64,000 nucleotides of DNA, taken from positions 21,099,773 to 21,163,772 of the forward strand of contig OX465110.1 in assembly GCA_949987565.1 (NCBI GenBank), given 5' to 3'. Both the position numbers and the translations under genes were made by a program. Source of the DNA: Luidia sarsii (taxonomy: Eukaryota > Echinodermata > Asteroidea > Paxillosida > Luidiidae). The notes below the pieces were generated by a model that saw nothing but the letters and a program-made list of their open reading frames with translations, did no database searches and was not told where the DNA came from. Every line of letters begins with the position of its first letter. Positions within the stretch are counted from its first letter, which is position 1. Shown here one piece after another: positions 50,701 to 60,122 of this stretch.

Positions 50701-53700
50701 TGTTGCCGTCTGATTGCTTTCTTCCCTACTCAGGAGGGAAAAAAGGTAAAAAAAGAGCTAAACATAACATAACATAGTAGAGAATAAAAGGTTATGGGTA
50801 TATCGGTCACAGAAGATCGTTGCCCTGGGTTGCCATTAATGACCAATCATGGTGCCCCGTCGTGTCGCCCAGACAGGTGTGAACTGAATTATGGGTAATG
50901 ACATGTCTGCTTCCACTCAGTGCATGACATGGTCTGCTGGCGCGTAGCTCCGTAAACATCTTGCTGTTTCAGAAAAAAAATCATATTGGACAGTCCTTGG
51001 GGGCAAACACATTCGAGTCATCAATTGTCTGCCCAGTCTACTAATATGCTTGAAAGGATGGAGGTGGGGGGTTGGGTGTTCAGAGTGGGATTGGAAGCTT
51101 AGCATAAATGAATTTCTATGCCTCATTGATGCTCTGTCTGGATCTCAGACATTTTTAATCAAGCATGGACATGTACATCCACGGACGCTAGCTGATCATT
51201 GTCCAAGTTGGAATGAATTTTCTTGCAAGCCATTTTGTGGCGGTTAACGTGGAACCTGGATAATCATTAGTGAGACTTTGAGGAAGGGTAGAAAGTTATC
51301 TTAATGGAGCCATAATTGTGATATAACCATAGTGCAGTATAATTGTAAAGCTTGGCATAATATTCACATTGACTGCTTGAGTGGTGAAGCAATAAACCAT
51401 TCTACTATTCAAGTTGGCGAAGGTACACCATTTACTTTGACATTGAGGGAGAAATCCTTATGTACAACATATGGAGGGGAGATTTGTGCCAAATGAATGC
51501 TTTGCACGCCAGAAGCCTGAACTGGTAGGGGCAGATCTGTTACACACAGTAGTGACTGTTGGGTGAAACATTCGTGAAATGTGGACGGATGTGGCCATCT
51601 GTTTCCTAAACTTGGGTTCAAGGACTTTCTTGCCGTTTCATTTTGCCTGGATATTCATTTTATCCATACCCTATGGTATTGGCAGTTTTTCCTCTAAAAG
51701 CTACATGCAGATGCAAAGTTTCATTCTGGTTGTTTACAATTGATATTCATCTGAATTTACTTGGCAGAAAACAAAACAACAACATGGTCCAATCATGTCT
51801 CTTAATTATACATTCGGATGGGGTAGATTTCACATTGAAGGGTGTGGTCTCAAGAAGGCTAAGACATGAAATGACCTCCTCTCCCATCCCTAGTGCCCGA
51901 GTGAGGTATTTACATGAATATTCTAAGTGAATTATGTCAATTTACTGTGACAATGAGAGTTGTGTGTCTGCTTGGCTGTCAGTGCTAGGCTAGTCTCGTC
52001 CAATTACACCCGACTATTCCGCTGATGGCGTTGGGAGCTGATGGCACTGTAGGTTGGGAGAGGAAGGGAGGATGCAATCTGTGGCCGTAGGGACGCATTC
52101 GTCACAGGGCGTTTCCCGTGTTGGTTCACATGCTGCAACCTTGCTCTGAGCATCTACAGGTCCTTGGCCTCACACTCTGAATCACTACGCTGCAATATTG
52201 CTCAACTATAATAAAGGGGGATGCTTGCTTGAAATGCTGAGAGAATCTATCAATAATTTCATTTCATTTACATTTGGAAGAGGATATAAGAGGATGTGCC
52301 AGAGAAGAGGTGCTTGCTACTCATTCCAATCTTTAAGTGTAGTGGGCCTGACGTTTTGATCCTAGCAGGACCTTCCACAAAGGCATTGCAATCTTTGACA
52401 GATTCTATTGATTCTATTGAAAATAACATTGATGTAATTGATTCCTAAACCTTTTTTCAAATATGTCTTCTTGTGTGAAATAAAGGGCTACACTCATTCA
52501 TTCATTGTTTCTCTAAAATGTGAAAATGTCAAATGTCAATTTCATCCAGCTTCAAAATTGCAGGTAATTTAACATTTCATACTTGGGCAAATATAAGACA
52601 ACATCGGACATTGCTGGGCAACATAACCGAGGCTTTGATAAATGAAATGCCTGGTGTGACATCAGTCACTGACAGCTGTGTATTACTGATTCAACGAGAC
52701 TTGACTAACGTCACTCAAGCATGAACTTCATTGCACATGCTCTTCACACTGCTATCCAACCATTAGTGCTTTGTTATGGCTCAGACTTGCTCTTTGCAGC
52801 CCTACTGTCTGCTGCCCTCTGTTGACCAAATAAAAATGTGAATGGCAGTTGTGCACATGTACATGTAGGTGTAATGATACCTGTCTATCGGAAGCTTTGA
52901 CTGTTCTTCACTCCATAAATCCTCAGACTTTGGTGATCTAAGGCTTCTGAGGTGTCATTTGACTACAGGCCATGGTGATGGAAGTAAAGGAAGGTTCACT
53001 TTCATCCCAAAGGGCATTCCTGTAACTTTGATTGGAATGTAAATGTCAAACAAATACGGTAAAGTAAACTGGGAACTTTTGAAACATTTTGAAAAATTGC
53101 CCAAAAAAATTGACTGGCAAGGGACATGAAACCGAGATCTCTGGTCTTACCATCTGAGCTATCCAGCCCTCAGATGGTGACCTTCCCAAATAGTCAACTA
53201 ATCTTTGGCGGGATGAGGGCGCTAATCAGAGGCATCCAGGCCTACAAGCATCTGTAATATAAATGTCTGTAATATAAATGTCTGTAATATAGATGTCTGT
53301 AATATAAATGTCTGTAATATAAATGTCTGTAATATAAATGTGTTAATTTAATTGGAAAACATCACCTATAGATACTCATTTCTAATAAAAAAAGCCATTT
53401 TAAATATTTTGGTTTGACATCATACATACTCAATTAATAACCTTGAAATAAGAAAGATGATTTTCTTGGGGCATGAACCCTGTGGTTTGGCTAAATTACA
53501 TGGAAAATAACCCTTTTCCTCTTGCCAATTTGTCTCCCACAGTCCATGAAATTGTTGCTGGAAGGAGAATGGATGGGCATGGCTGCATTCATGTTCAAGC
53601 AATTAGATTTCCTTCCAAGTCGACCTAACAGCCAGGTGAGATTCTGTCTCCATGGTAATGCAAGGACCAGACATGTCCAAATTGCCCCAGGCTATCACAT

Positions 53701-56700
53701 TCATATTTTCTCTGTGAAACGTCTCACTGCATGAGACATTGCCCTGAAAACATCCATGTGAATCATGTGGTGTGAAGTCAGCTTTTAGACCTAACACTAC
53801 TTGGGTTTATTGCCATGAGGTCATCGACATGTAATGGCATCTATGAAAAACCTGTGGTGGTGTTATAACTTAATCAGGAATATGTGATGGGAACATTCAA
53901 TAAATAGCGACGCAGATGAAAGAAATGTGTGTGGCTTTTATTCAATCTAATTATGAGAAGCCAGTGACCCTCTGATTGGAAGGGGTGGGGAGAAGACAGA
54001 CAGGGTTGGTGGGTAACCTTCTCCATGGGATCAACAGCAAGAACGATTCACCGATATTGTGATTGATTGGTGGTGAAGCATTGGCTGACCTTGTCACAGC
54101 TGTAAATTCATCAGCTGGTAATGCGGCTATGTATACACACCTGCCAATGGGTTGTTTCATCATCTTAGAGAGTATGTTCAATACCAGTATCACACCAAAG
54201 AAAGAACATGGGAGGGTAGCAGTGCACTCTACAAGAACCTAGATGTGCCCCATCAGGTTAATTCATCCACTTGAAGATTGGATCTATGAATAGCAACCAT
54301 TACCTTGGGTCCATTTCTTAGGAATGATGCAAATACAAAACGCAAGGACTTCTTGTCAACAAACAAGCCAGTCCAGTATCCACATGAACCAACTCCTCTA
54401 TTTGAAGTATAACAAGTATTTGAGAAGTACATTGACTGAGTACCGGTAGGCCAGCTGGCCAGGAGGTAACTAGTTCCTCCTGACTGCTGCGATAAAAGCA
54501 AGTCAAGGGAACTCTGACCGACGTCAAGACTGGAACAACACAAAACACATCAACACCTCTGAGTCCCAACGTCACACAGAAATGTGTGAGGACGTTGAAA
54601 GAACTTTGGTCATGGAATCTGTGTCACGGCAAAACAGTTAACGCTGGCTGAACCTTCAAGGGGATGGTTTAGTTGATATCTGACGCTAAGAATTCACCTT
54701 GGGGTGAGACAGTCACCTGCTGAGCATCTAATAAGCACCGCACATTGTCAAGGACAGGTGATCATTGTGCTCACAGCATCTGGGTATCTAGCACAAAGCA
54801 CTGCCCTGAGAGGGTTCCTTGGCCTAACCAAGTATTACAAACTTATTGCCAAGTAAGGCATTGTGATGTGTGACTCTTCCCCTCTGTAACCTTGTACCAA
54901 TTTGAAAGGGCAGGTAGTTGCCATAAAAAAACAGCATGATGAAGGATCTCAACCAAGAACAAAACTCGCACACTACCTGGTGGACATTAATTTTCTTGGT
55001 CACGATAAATAGAATAAATCTGCTGTGACCTGACTGTCTAAGAGAATATACACCCATTTGCTTGCCTAGTGACCCAATCCCTTGGGACATGAATTGATAA
55101 CTTTATTCACCTTTGCCTTGAGTTCCAGAAGTTTGAGCTGTTGTTCTGCCAGAGGGAGGGATTCATCACCTGAGCCTGAGGAAAGGCAGAACAGAGCGAT
55201 ATGATGCAGAGGTAAAGTCAGTGACAATATCAAAACACTGAAGGGATTTTCAGAATGTCATCGGTAACATGCATGGATTAAACACTAAATGCTCAGTGCT
55301 TTGCCCGTTGACTGATGAAAAAATTTCAGGCAGCTTGTGAACTTGAGATGAAATTGAGCATCCAGAAATGTTTTCATCAGGCATCGGGCAAAGCACTAAG
55401 CACTTAGTGTTTATCACATTGAGCAGGGCAAAACCTCATTGATTTACATTCTCCCCGACGCAAACATCATGTTATTATCTAACATGTATGGAATCAAAAT
55501 TAATACCATCTTGTAGAGGAAGTTCCTACTCTAATATTCTTATTGGGAAGGATTGGGTTCCAATTGGTTTTAATTTTTTCAGTTGGGCTCAAGACAGAAC
55601 TGTGCTTTTTCAGTTAGGCTCTTCTAAGATTGGAATGTCAATAGCACAAGTATCTCTGCAAATTTTGTTACAACTGAAGTCTCGTTTTGTGTTTGCTTGT
55701 AATAAAACAAATATTTCCCCATACAAATGTGCACAAATTAATCAGAACTTTGAAAATACTCATTATGAACGAGCTGTTAGTAAAGGGAGTAATTTTCTGG
55801 CCTATATTTGATGTTACCTTCTGTTGTTAGTGGTGAGCCCAGCTTCCAAACCTCCACATGTTGTGGAAACTGAAAGAGAATGAGTGCAGCTTCTGGAGCG
55901 CAGCATACACGAGACCGCTGCCAACACAAGACAAGAAACCATGGTAACAATGCATATTGAATTCTACCTCATCCACTTCTCCTGGTCTGAACTTCACTAA
56001 ATAACCCAGACTCCCCTTCACTGTGATGTTCTTCATTGGGCATCTTAACAAAGTTGGGTCACTAAGAGTCAGGTGCAGGGGTCTTAAAAATTGTGTCCGG
56101 TAGAATTTTTGAAAAGTAGGGGACCAGTTTAGGAGGATTTGAAAAATGATATGAAATAATAAATCAATAGAAATGTTTCAATGTTATTAACCACTTCATG
56201 TCAAGCAACACAGTCCAAGTTTGAAAACCAACTCTTCTCAGCCTACCACAAAACAACCTGTAGCATGACAAAAGCCACACAGCATCAAATTTTGTCAGGT
56301 TTGACTCACTTGTACACAGAGTGGTTAAGAGCAAAACAATCAATGGATGAAACAATGTTTGTATTGATACCCACGTGAGGAAAAGCAGGGATCAATCTTC
56401 TCAGTGAAGTCAGCTGCTGTTTCGATAGTTTCTGATTCACATCTACTTCAAGGGGGCTCACCAACAAATTTGTATCAGCACCTGAGAGGAAAAGAGAAGA
56501 ATGATTTCAGATGCTGCATGGATGCTTTCTGCCTTGGACATTTTCTTCTTTGCAACGTGATGATTAGACTCTACTCACCTCCAGACACTATCTGGTTTCC
56601 AGCAAAGACCAGTGCTTTGATGTCGTGTGTATGACTCACACTCTGTGCTCTGTCACTAATGTTATGTGATCGCACCCATGTGTATGCCTCACCACTCCCA

Positions 56701-59166
56701 TCCTTCTCTACCAAGTTGAACTGTGCAATGATGGGCTCCACTCCTGCTGTACAAACCGACTGCTCATTGTCACTCACACACAAGCTGAGTACATCAGCTT
56801 TGTGACTGAGAAAACTCTAATGAAGACAAAAATACAAACAAATGATATTTGATGCATCGATGAACTTACGCAAAAGAAATTACTCAATCAGTATAGCATC
56901 ATGGTTACCAGGTCCATGACTACATCTGCAAAGAGGAAAATGCTGATACAATTAATACTTGCCATCAAAGTGACTGAAAATGAGCATGTCAATATTATGA
57001 GCCTGCTTCAACTTTGTCCTTTGATTACTATGTATCTATCAAAGATCTTATAGCACGCAAAGCGAAATTGATGGTACATTGTCGCTTAATGACCTTTGAA
57101 ATCTACTAGAGGACGGATTTCAGATTTATCAGTTGTGAATTATGATGACAACATCTGGATATGTCTGAAACCTTCATCCAGCAATTTTACAGAAGACCAG
57201 CTTGAATTCAACATTGCAAAGTTGTACCTTGACAAGGGTACCAGTGGTACCATTCCAAAACTGTGTCTTTCCTGTAGAGTCACAGCTGATGATGGTGTAG
57301 TTACTCGTAATGGCAATCCTCCACACAATGGTGTCTGGCGGTGATAGCATGCTTCGCAGGGATACCTTGGGCATTGTGATCCTCTGAACAGCATGACCTA
57401 CACAGTAGAGAAAGAAAAGGTCTTTCACCAATTCAAGCTGTTGTCTTTTCCATACATTAATCTGATCAAGTATTAGGTATGTAGGTAAAATGACAAAGAA
57501 CTTTTGAATGGACAGGGACTTGAAACATAGACCTCTGGTTTTGCGTACCAGCACTCTTATATCTGAGCTATCCAGCCCTTCGATAGTCCCCTTCCCAAAT
57601 AGTCAACTAGTTTTTGCCGGGTTATAAAACTTTTTTGAAGGTGTGATGCTAAGAATGTCTAAGAAAGTTGCTAAGAATGTCTTTCGTGGCAGTGAATAAA
57701 TACACCTTTTTTCATAATTTATTTACAGGATGAATGTTGGTATAACACCAAGTAAGTCCAGGTATACTTGCATACCAGTTGCCACATTCCATATCCTGAT
57801 GGTATTAATGGACCCAGTGACAATGATCTCATCAGACTTATGCCAAGCCAAGGTGATCACTCGATGCTCCTCAGGGTCAAGAGAACGGTCAAACACCACG
57901 CCTTCCTCTTCAATTTCAAACAGACGTACACGACCATCTTCAGCACCAGTCTGTCATGAAGTCAAACAAGACGATTGGTTATACAGGTGAGGGGACATTC
58001 AAGAGTGAGGTTCAATACAACGTTGTTAAGAATATTCATCATTATAAACATTGAATCATAACTTTTCCATTCTGCCATAATTTTATCAGAGTAAAATAAT
58101 TAATTCCAGACTGACAAGTGATATTCAGTAAATGAGATGACTGTTTTATCAGTGAGAGTTACAACTAAATTCACCAACTCTTGAGGAATGATTGAAGGAC
58201 TGAGAGACTCACCGCTAAATGAGTAGCTGCATGATTTTGCTGCATACACCAGAAAGCACTCCCATACATCAGCGACTTCTACAAAAAGATAATTCAGTCA
58301 TCTGAATGAGAACTTGGATTATTCTATTTAATTAAAAATCAATTACTACCTCATTTCTCTAACAACTTTGGCATATTTCTCAAAAGATCTCTTGTAATCT
58401 TTTGACTTGTTTATCTAAGACTGTGCTTTCACACCAAGAAGTGTCGGCTGCTATCCCACCCTCATCTAAAGGATGACTACTAGTACTACTACTATGCTTT
58501 CAGATGTTTAACTGTCTGGGCCCAGGGGCTCATTGCAGACCAAGTCGTGTGTTCCCATTTTCTTGGAAGACTGAAGTGTAATAAGTGAAACCAAACTCCA
58601 TGACTCCAGTTTTCTGCTGTATTTGAGTGATTTCAGGGGATTATGGAGACATCAAAGGATTTATTGTACAAGATCCAAGCATGAGACATCCATGTGAAAT
58701 TCTTGCAATATATTTACTAGAGATGTAGTATTTGTCTAAAGGGCTTTGGTGAATGTTGGACAGTTTACCTTGGCAGCACATTTCATCAAGTCATACTCAG
58801 TGACATCTCCCTGCAGACCAGTGGAGAAGAGTCGTCCTTTGACCCACACCAATGAATCCACCCGTCTCTTGTCAGACCCTGGAATGATCTATTCAATTCA
58901 ATCAAATCAAACAGCAAAAGAAAATGAATCATTGTAACCACCAGTTATTCAACACAATATTTGAAAGGCCTGTAGATATTTTGTTCATGGCATACCTGTT
59001 GTTGATACCACTTGTCAGTAATATTCCATATTTCTATGGAGCCATCCTCACGTCCAACAGCAAGTTTCTCGGATGACTTGTCACCTTTTCTGTCAACAGC
59101 AAGGCACTGAACTGCACTTGGAACGTAGTCAAAGAATTTGACATGGTGGACTTTGAATTCGCCCAT
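38674..59166 (-). CDS. UTP4: UTP4 (cirhin), small-subunit processome WD40 protein, 15 coding exons
   Basis: UTP4 is a nucleolar t-UTP/UtpA subunit of the small-subunit processome, needed for early pre-18S rRNA processing and efficient rDNA transcription. Its human counterpart, cirhin, is mutated in a childhood cirrhosis. I joined 15 exons, all GT-AG and all in phase, into 661 residues (human about 686). Exons on plus coordinates: 58996-59166, 58769-58888, 58213-58278, 57776-57950, 57228-57397, 56579-56816, 56375-56481, 55818-55917, 55111-55169, 46993-47109, 46515-46613, 46195-46350, 44345-44530, 41519-41620, 38674-38793. Family landmarks include N-terminal MGEFKVHHVKFFDYVPSAVQ, GREDGSIEIWNI, DSTGKTQFWNGTTGTLVK, LFQFPQHVEVWKLGS, GRWLAYSD, VERPLEEV and the C-terminal KKFGT. 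WD-type blades span nearly the whole chain, as expected for two tandem propellers. The start ATG has A at -3 and G at +4. Confidence 0.97.
38794..41518 (-). other. UTP4: UTP4 intron 14 (about 2.7 kb)
   Basis: Contains a fold-back fragment (39336-39406), a 13-base G run near 39590 and otherwise unique DNA. A minus-strand frame at 40217-40594 opens on a hydrophobic stretch but begins at TTG and shows no family match. Confidence 0.85.
39336..39406 (+). mobile_element. Fold-back element, right-half fragment
   Basis: CACTCTGCCTTTGAGAAAGG, then TCCTGCTAGGATCAAAACGT and CAGGCCCACTAAATTTTAAG. It is nearly identical to the start of the copy at 34842, including upstream TTGTCCTTGT, so these two share a breakpoint and may be a distinct subfamily with a real 5' end there. 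Confidence 0.75.
41519..41620 (-). CDS. UTP4: UTP4 coding exon 14
   Basis: Residues 589-622, phase 0 on both sides. It begins PLPSKFEKLF and ends SICQKYK, aligning with the linker before the last strand of human cirhin. The sequence GSPSSEESKQ makes it Ser/Glu-rich and probably flexible. Confidence 0.95.
41621..44344 (-). other. UTP4: UTP4 intron 13 (about 2.7 kb)
   Basis: Unique sequence with a 30-bp tandem duplication around 42325-42380 (CTTGGCTTGTATCTGCAGCC and CTTGGCTTGCATCTGCAGCC) and a short telomere-like TTTAGGGTTAGGGTTAG at 43602. No exon is seen. Confidence 0.85.
44345..44530 (-). CDS. UTP4: UTP4 coding exon 13
   Basis: Residues 527-588, phase 0 on both sides, donor AAAAG|GTATGG. 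It includes FSAWTKQLHKKEHHESWL and LTFDPADKHCMLLQDSQAFY, corresponding to the last propeller blade of cirhin. Confidence 0.96.
44531..46194 (-). other. UTP4: UTP4 intron 12 (about 1.7 kb)
   Basis: Carries a complete fold-back element (44655-44823) about 125 bases upstream of the following exon's acceptor side. Nothing else is recognised. Confidence 0.85.
44655..44823 (+). mobile_element. Fold-back element, copy with both arms
   Basis: The left arm is TTTAGTTGGCCCGACATTTC, with a changed centre (GCGGAACCTAGCAGTAGAGTG), then CTTTGAGAAAGGTCCCGCTA, right arm GGATCAAAACGTCAGGCCC and full tail to TATATCAC. It lies antisense to UTP4 within its intron. Confidence 0.85.
46195..46350 (-). CDS. UTP4: UTP4 coding exon 12
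   Basis: Residues 475-526, phase 0 on both sides. It runs VVHVDSIQPT to LVYNLKAKQ and contains the blade signature GIYAAVSDITGSILVYNL. Confidence 0.96.
46515..46613 (-). CDS. UTP4: UTP4 coding exon 11
   Basis: Residues 442-474, phase 0. VPALPTGLQPAQLMTF and LILASITGSVQ align with the PAFLRSALQ segment of human cirhin. Confidence 0.95.
46993..47109 (-). CDS. UTP4: UTP4 coding exon 10
   Basis: Residues 403-441, phase 0. HITCSAISALGRWLAYSDVT is a clear WD-blade match to the CSCISPCGSWIAYSTVS stretch of cirhin. Confidence 0.96.
48505..48885 (+). repeat. Cluster of G-rich tracts
   Basis: Three blocks of G runs: a 12-base run then GTGGGG and GGAGGGGGGG near 48510-48547, a 12-base run at about 48690, and purine-rich GGGAGAGAGGGAGGGGGAAAG at 48839. 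Each could form a G-quadruplex on the strand opposite to UTP4 transcription. Confidence 0.7.
52334..52386 (+). mobile_element. Fold-back element, left-half fragment
   Basis: AGTGTAGTGGGCCTGACGTT, then TTGATCCTAGCAGGACCTTC and CACAAAGGC; the right arm and tail are missing. Confidence 0.75.
53056..53228 (-). mobile_element. tRNA-derived SINE, copy 1
   Basis: Read on the minus strand it contains GGGCTGGATAGCTCAGATGG (A-box region), then GAGATCTCGGTTTCATGTCC (B-box region), followed by an A/T-rich tail. The 5' flank shares AGTTGACTATTTGGGAAGG with the copy at 57490. A functional tRNA is excluded because the acceptor-stem ends do not pair. Confidence 0.75.
53251..53340. repeat. 15-bp tandem repeat, 6 copies
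   Basis: Six consecutive copies of TCTGTAATATAAATG, with one A-to-G change in the third. Confidence 0.95.
55111..55169 (-). CDS. UTP4: UTP4 coding exon 9
   Basis: 59 bases: two complete the Gly codon opened in exon 8, then residues 384-402 (DESLPLAEQQLKLLELKAK). The donor AAAG|GTGAAT is in phase 0. Residues LPLA and LELKAK align with LPLSKNADHLLHLKTK of cirhin. Confidence 0.93.
55276..55415. mobile_element. Hairpin (MITE-like) element in UTP4 intron 8
   Basis: Arms of about 50 bp (55276-55328 and 55365-55415) are imperfect reverse complements, both centred on AGTGCTTTGCCCG / CGGGCAAAGCACT and bounded by AAACACTAA / TTAGTGTTT. A loop of about 36 bases lies between them. It encodes no protein, so it would be a non-autonomous inverted-repeat transposon. 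Confidence 0.75.
55818..55917 (-). CDS. UTP4: UTP4 coding exon 8
   Basis: Residues 350-382 plus the first base of residue 383. RSRVCCAPEAALILFQFPQH and VEVWKLGS match the LLLFQFAHHLELWRLGS core of cirhin, a highly conserved blade. Confidence 0.96.
56375..56481 (-). CDS. UTP4: UTP4 coding exon 7
   Basis: Completes a split Gly and encodes residues 315-349. GADTNLLVSPLE follows SG from exon 6 to give the SGGADTNL blade turn, equivalent to SGGTDTHL in human. Donor TCAC|GTGGGT. Confidence 0.95.
56579..56816 (-). CDS. UTP4: UTP4 coding exon 6
   Basis: Residues 235-313 plus one base of 314; acceptor TTCATTAG, donor GGAG|GTGAGT. It contains HKADVLSLCVSDNEQSVCTA and SVSHTHDIKALVFAGNQIVS, aligning with HTHDVRTVAHSPTALISGG of cirhin. 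Confidence 0.96.
57228..57397 (-). CDS. UTP4: UTP4 coding exon 5
   Basis: Completes a split Gly, then residues 179-234. It contains IVWRIAITSNYTIISCDSTG and KTQFWNGTTGTLVK, the best-conserved WD-type blade, compared with GVAFLSDGTIISVDSAGKVQ in human. Confidence 0.97.
57490..57625 (-). mobile_element. tRNA-derived SINE, copy 2
   Basis: Minus-strand GGGCTGGATAGCTCAGATAT and TATGTTTCAAGTCCCTGTCC correspond to degenerate A and B boxes. The 5' flank CTAGTTGACTATTTGGGAAG matches the copy at 53056. It lies in UTP4 intron 4 in the same orientation as the gene. Confidence 0.75.
57776..57950 (-). CDS. UTP4: UTP4 coding exon 4
   Basis: Residues 120-177 plus one base of 178. It contains TGAEDGRVRLFEIEEEGVVF and SINTIRIWNVATG, a complete WD blade with the terminal IW pair. 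Confidence 0.96.
58213..58278 (-). CDS. UTP4: UTP4 coding exon 3
   Basis: Residues 98-119, phase 0: KSLMYGSAFWCMQQNHAATH plus LA. The AFWCM core corresponds to GGPIWSMAASPSG in human. It is the shortest internal exon apart from exon 9. Confidence 0.94.
58769..58888 (-). CDS. UTP4: UTP4 coding exon 2
   Basis: Residues 58-97, phase 0. It contains DSLVWVKGRLFSTGLQGDVT, matching EALCWAEGQRLFSAGLNGEI of cirhin. Donor CCAAG|GTAAAC. Confidence 0.96.
58996..59166 (-). CDS. UTP4: UTP4 coding exon 1 (start codon)
   Basis: ATG at 59164-59166 in context CAAGATGG. Residues 1-57 begin MGEFKVHHVKFFDYVPSAVQ, nearly identical to the human start, and include LAVGREDGSIEIWNI. An AG acceptor (TTTTTTCTGCAG) just upstream puts the exon's likely left edge, including 5' UTR, at 59183. 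Confidence 0.97.
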
Positions 59167-59183
59167 CTTGTCTCATCTGAAAT

Positions 59184-59887
59184 CTGCAGAAAAAAATATC
59201 AAATGCTGACTCGGGGTATAACTAACTGACCAGTAAACATCAAAATGAATCATTCAAGTTTCAAAGATAAGAGTTGAAGGTTTCCATGAATCCATGGTCA
59301 GGGGATTGAAGGGCAGAGTACACACACTGCTCAACATTTCTAAGGAGAGGACTTACAATGTGTCACTGGGAATGGCAAAATACTAAATGCTAGCATTTGA
59401 AGAAGAATGTGGGTGCAGGTGCCGGCAAAATAAATTATACACTTGTTGTAATAATTTTTTTAATAATAATAAATTAATATACACTTTGACTTGTTGTAAT
59501 CAAAATTTAAATATACACTTGTTCAAGTTGTTGTACTTGAAGTTGTAATCAAAATGCCGTTGCCTGCCTAGACCTGTAGCTGTAAACAGGACCCTGATCG
59601 GCGGTCCCCCTGCAAGTATCAGAGGGGAGCGATGATCCGAGCCCTGTTCACGGTGATTACTTTGGTCGGACATGGTTTGGACTTGACTTGGTCACTCAGT
59701 CTTTGCAATTGCATAGGACTTTGCGAGTGAAATCACATCGGCCCAGAATCCGGACAAACATTTTTGTCGCTTTTAAGGAATAAATCAGGAACGATTTCTT
59801 CTCCATGGGTCGGATAGTATGGCAAACAGTATCAGTAATTTCGATCTCTTCTTTAAACATGCTAACATTACACCGATCTTTACTTAC
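59184..59887 (-). other. UTP4: Probable 5' UTR intron of UTP4
   Basis: Bounded by a strong donor (TTGGCAG|GTAAGT, minus strand, exon edge 59888) and the TTTTTTCTGCAG acceptor at 59184. It contains an A/T-rich imperfect duplication (CACTTTGACTTGTTGTAATC and CACTTGTTCAAGTTGTTGTA) near 59440-59555. Confidence 0.6.
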
Positions 59888-59921
59888 CTGCCAAAATATC
59901 CTTCTTCGACATCAGCAACAT
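59888..59921 (-). other. UTP4: Start of a 14-codon upstream ORF in UTP4 5' UTR
   Basis: If the 59888/59183 splice is right, an ATG at 59919-59921 reads MLLMSKKDILADFR and stops at TGA 59173-59175, six bases before the UTP4 ATG. The uORF crosses the intron. Confidence 0.45.
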
Positions 59922-59988
59922 GTGGCCGCAACGCTGCATGGAGAGGGATTCCACGGTCTAAGTACGTAGCTGTGGATTGGTTAAATCC

Positions 59989-60008
59989 TAGATATTGCGC
60001 AATATCTA
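59989..60008. promoter_or_regulatory. Perfect 20-bp palindrome with TTGCGCAA core
   Basis: TAGATATTGCGCAATATCTA reads identically on both strands. The central TTGCGCAA is the consensus dimer site of C/EBP-type bZIP factors; the extended symmetry is longer than that site needs. Confidence 0.6.
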
Positions 60009-60110
60009 CCCAATCAGTTTATCCGTTGGTTCGTGCGTAGGGCCGCATTGCTAATGGTCTTCCCCAATGGTCTTCGTTAAACTATTGGTGGCGCTCTTCA
60101 CAAAACAAAC

Positions 60111-60122
60111 TTTCGCGCGAAA
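60111..60122. promoter_or_regulatory. E2F-type site TTTCGCGCGAAA
   Basis: A perfect 12-bp palindrome matching the E2F/DP consensus TTTSGCGC on both strands, 221 bases before the CHTF8 ATG. Confidence 0.75.

Larger units (their letters stand above)
47110..55110 (-). other. UTP4: UTP4 intron 9 (about 8 kb), the largest intron
   Basis: Exons 9 and 10 join exactly where human cirhin is continuous (LELKAK to GTEHIT), so no exon is missing in this 8 kb. It holds G-rich tracts (48510-48550, 48690-48702, 48832-48882), a fold-back half (52334-52386), a SINE (53056-53228), a 15-bp tandem repeat (53251-53340), and a minus-strand frame at 54253-54543 with no family match. Confidence 0.85.

Noticed and set aside
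54253..54575. Two overlapping minus-strand frames between UTP4 exons 9 and 10, considered as extra UTP4 exons
   Set aside because: Exon 9 joins exon 10 exactly where the human protein is continuous, so no sequence is missing there.
57096..57344. Plus-strand frame over a UTP4 exon
   Set aside because: Antisense shadow of coding exon 5, which has clear WD-repeat homology on the minus strand.
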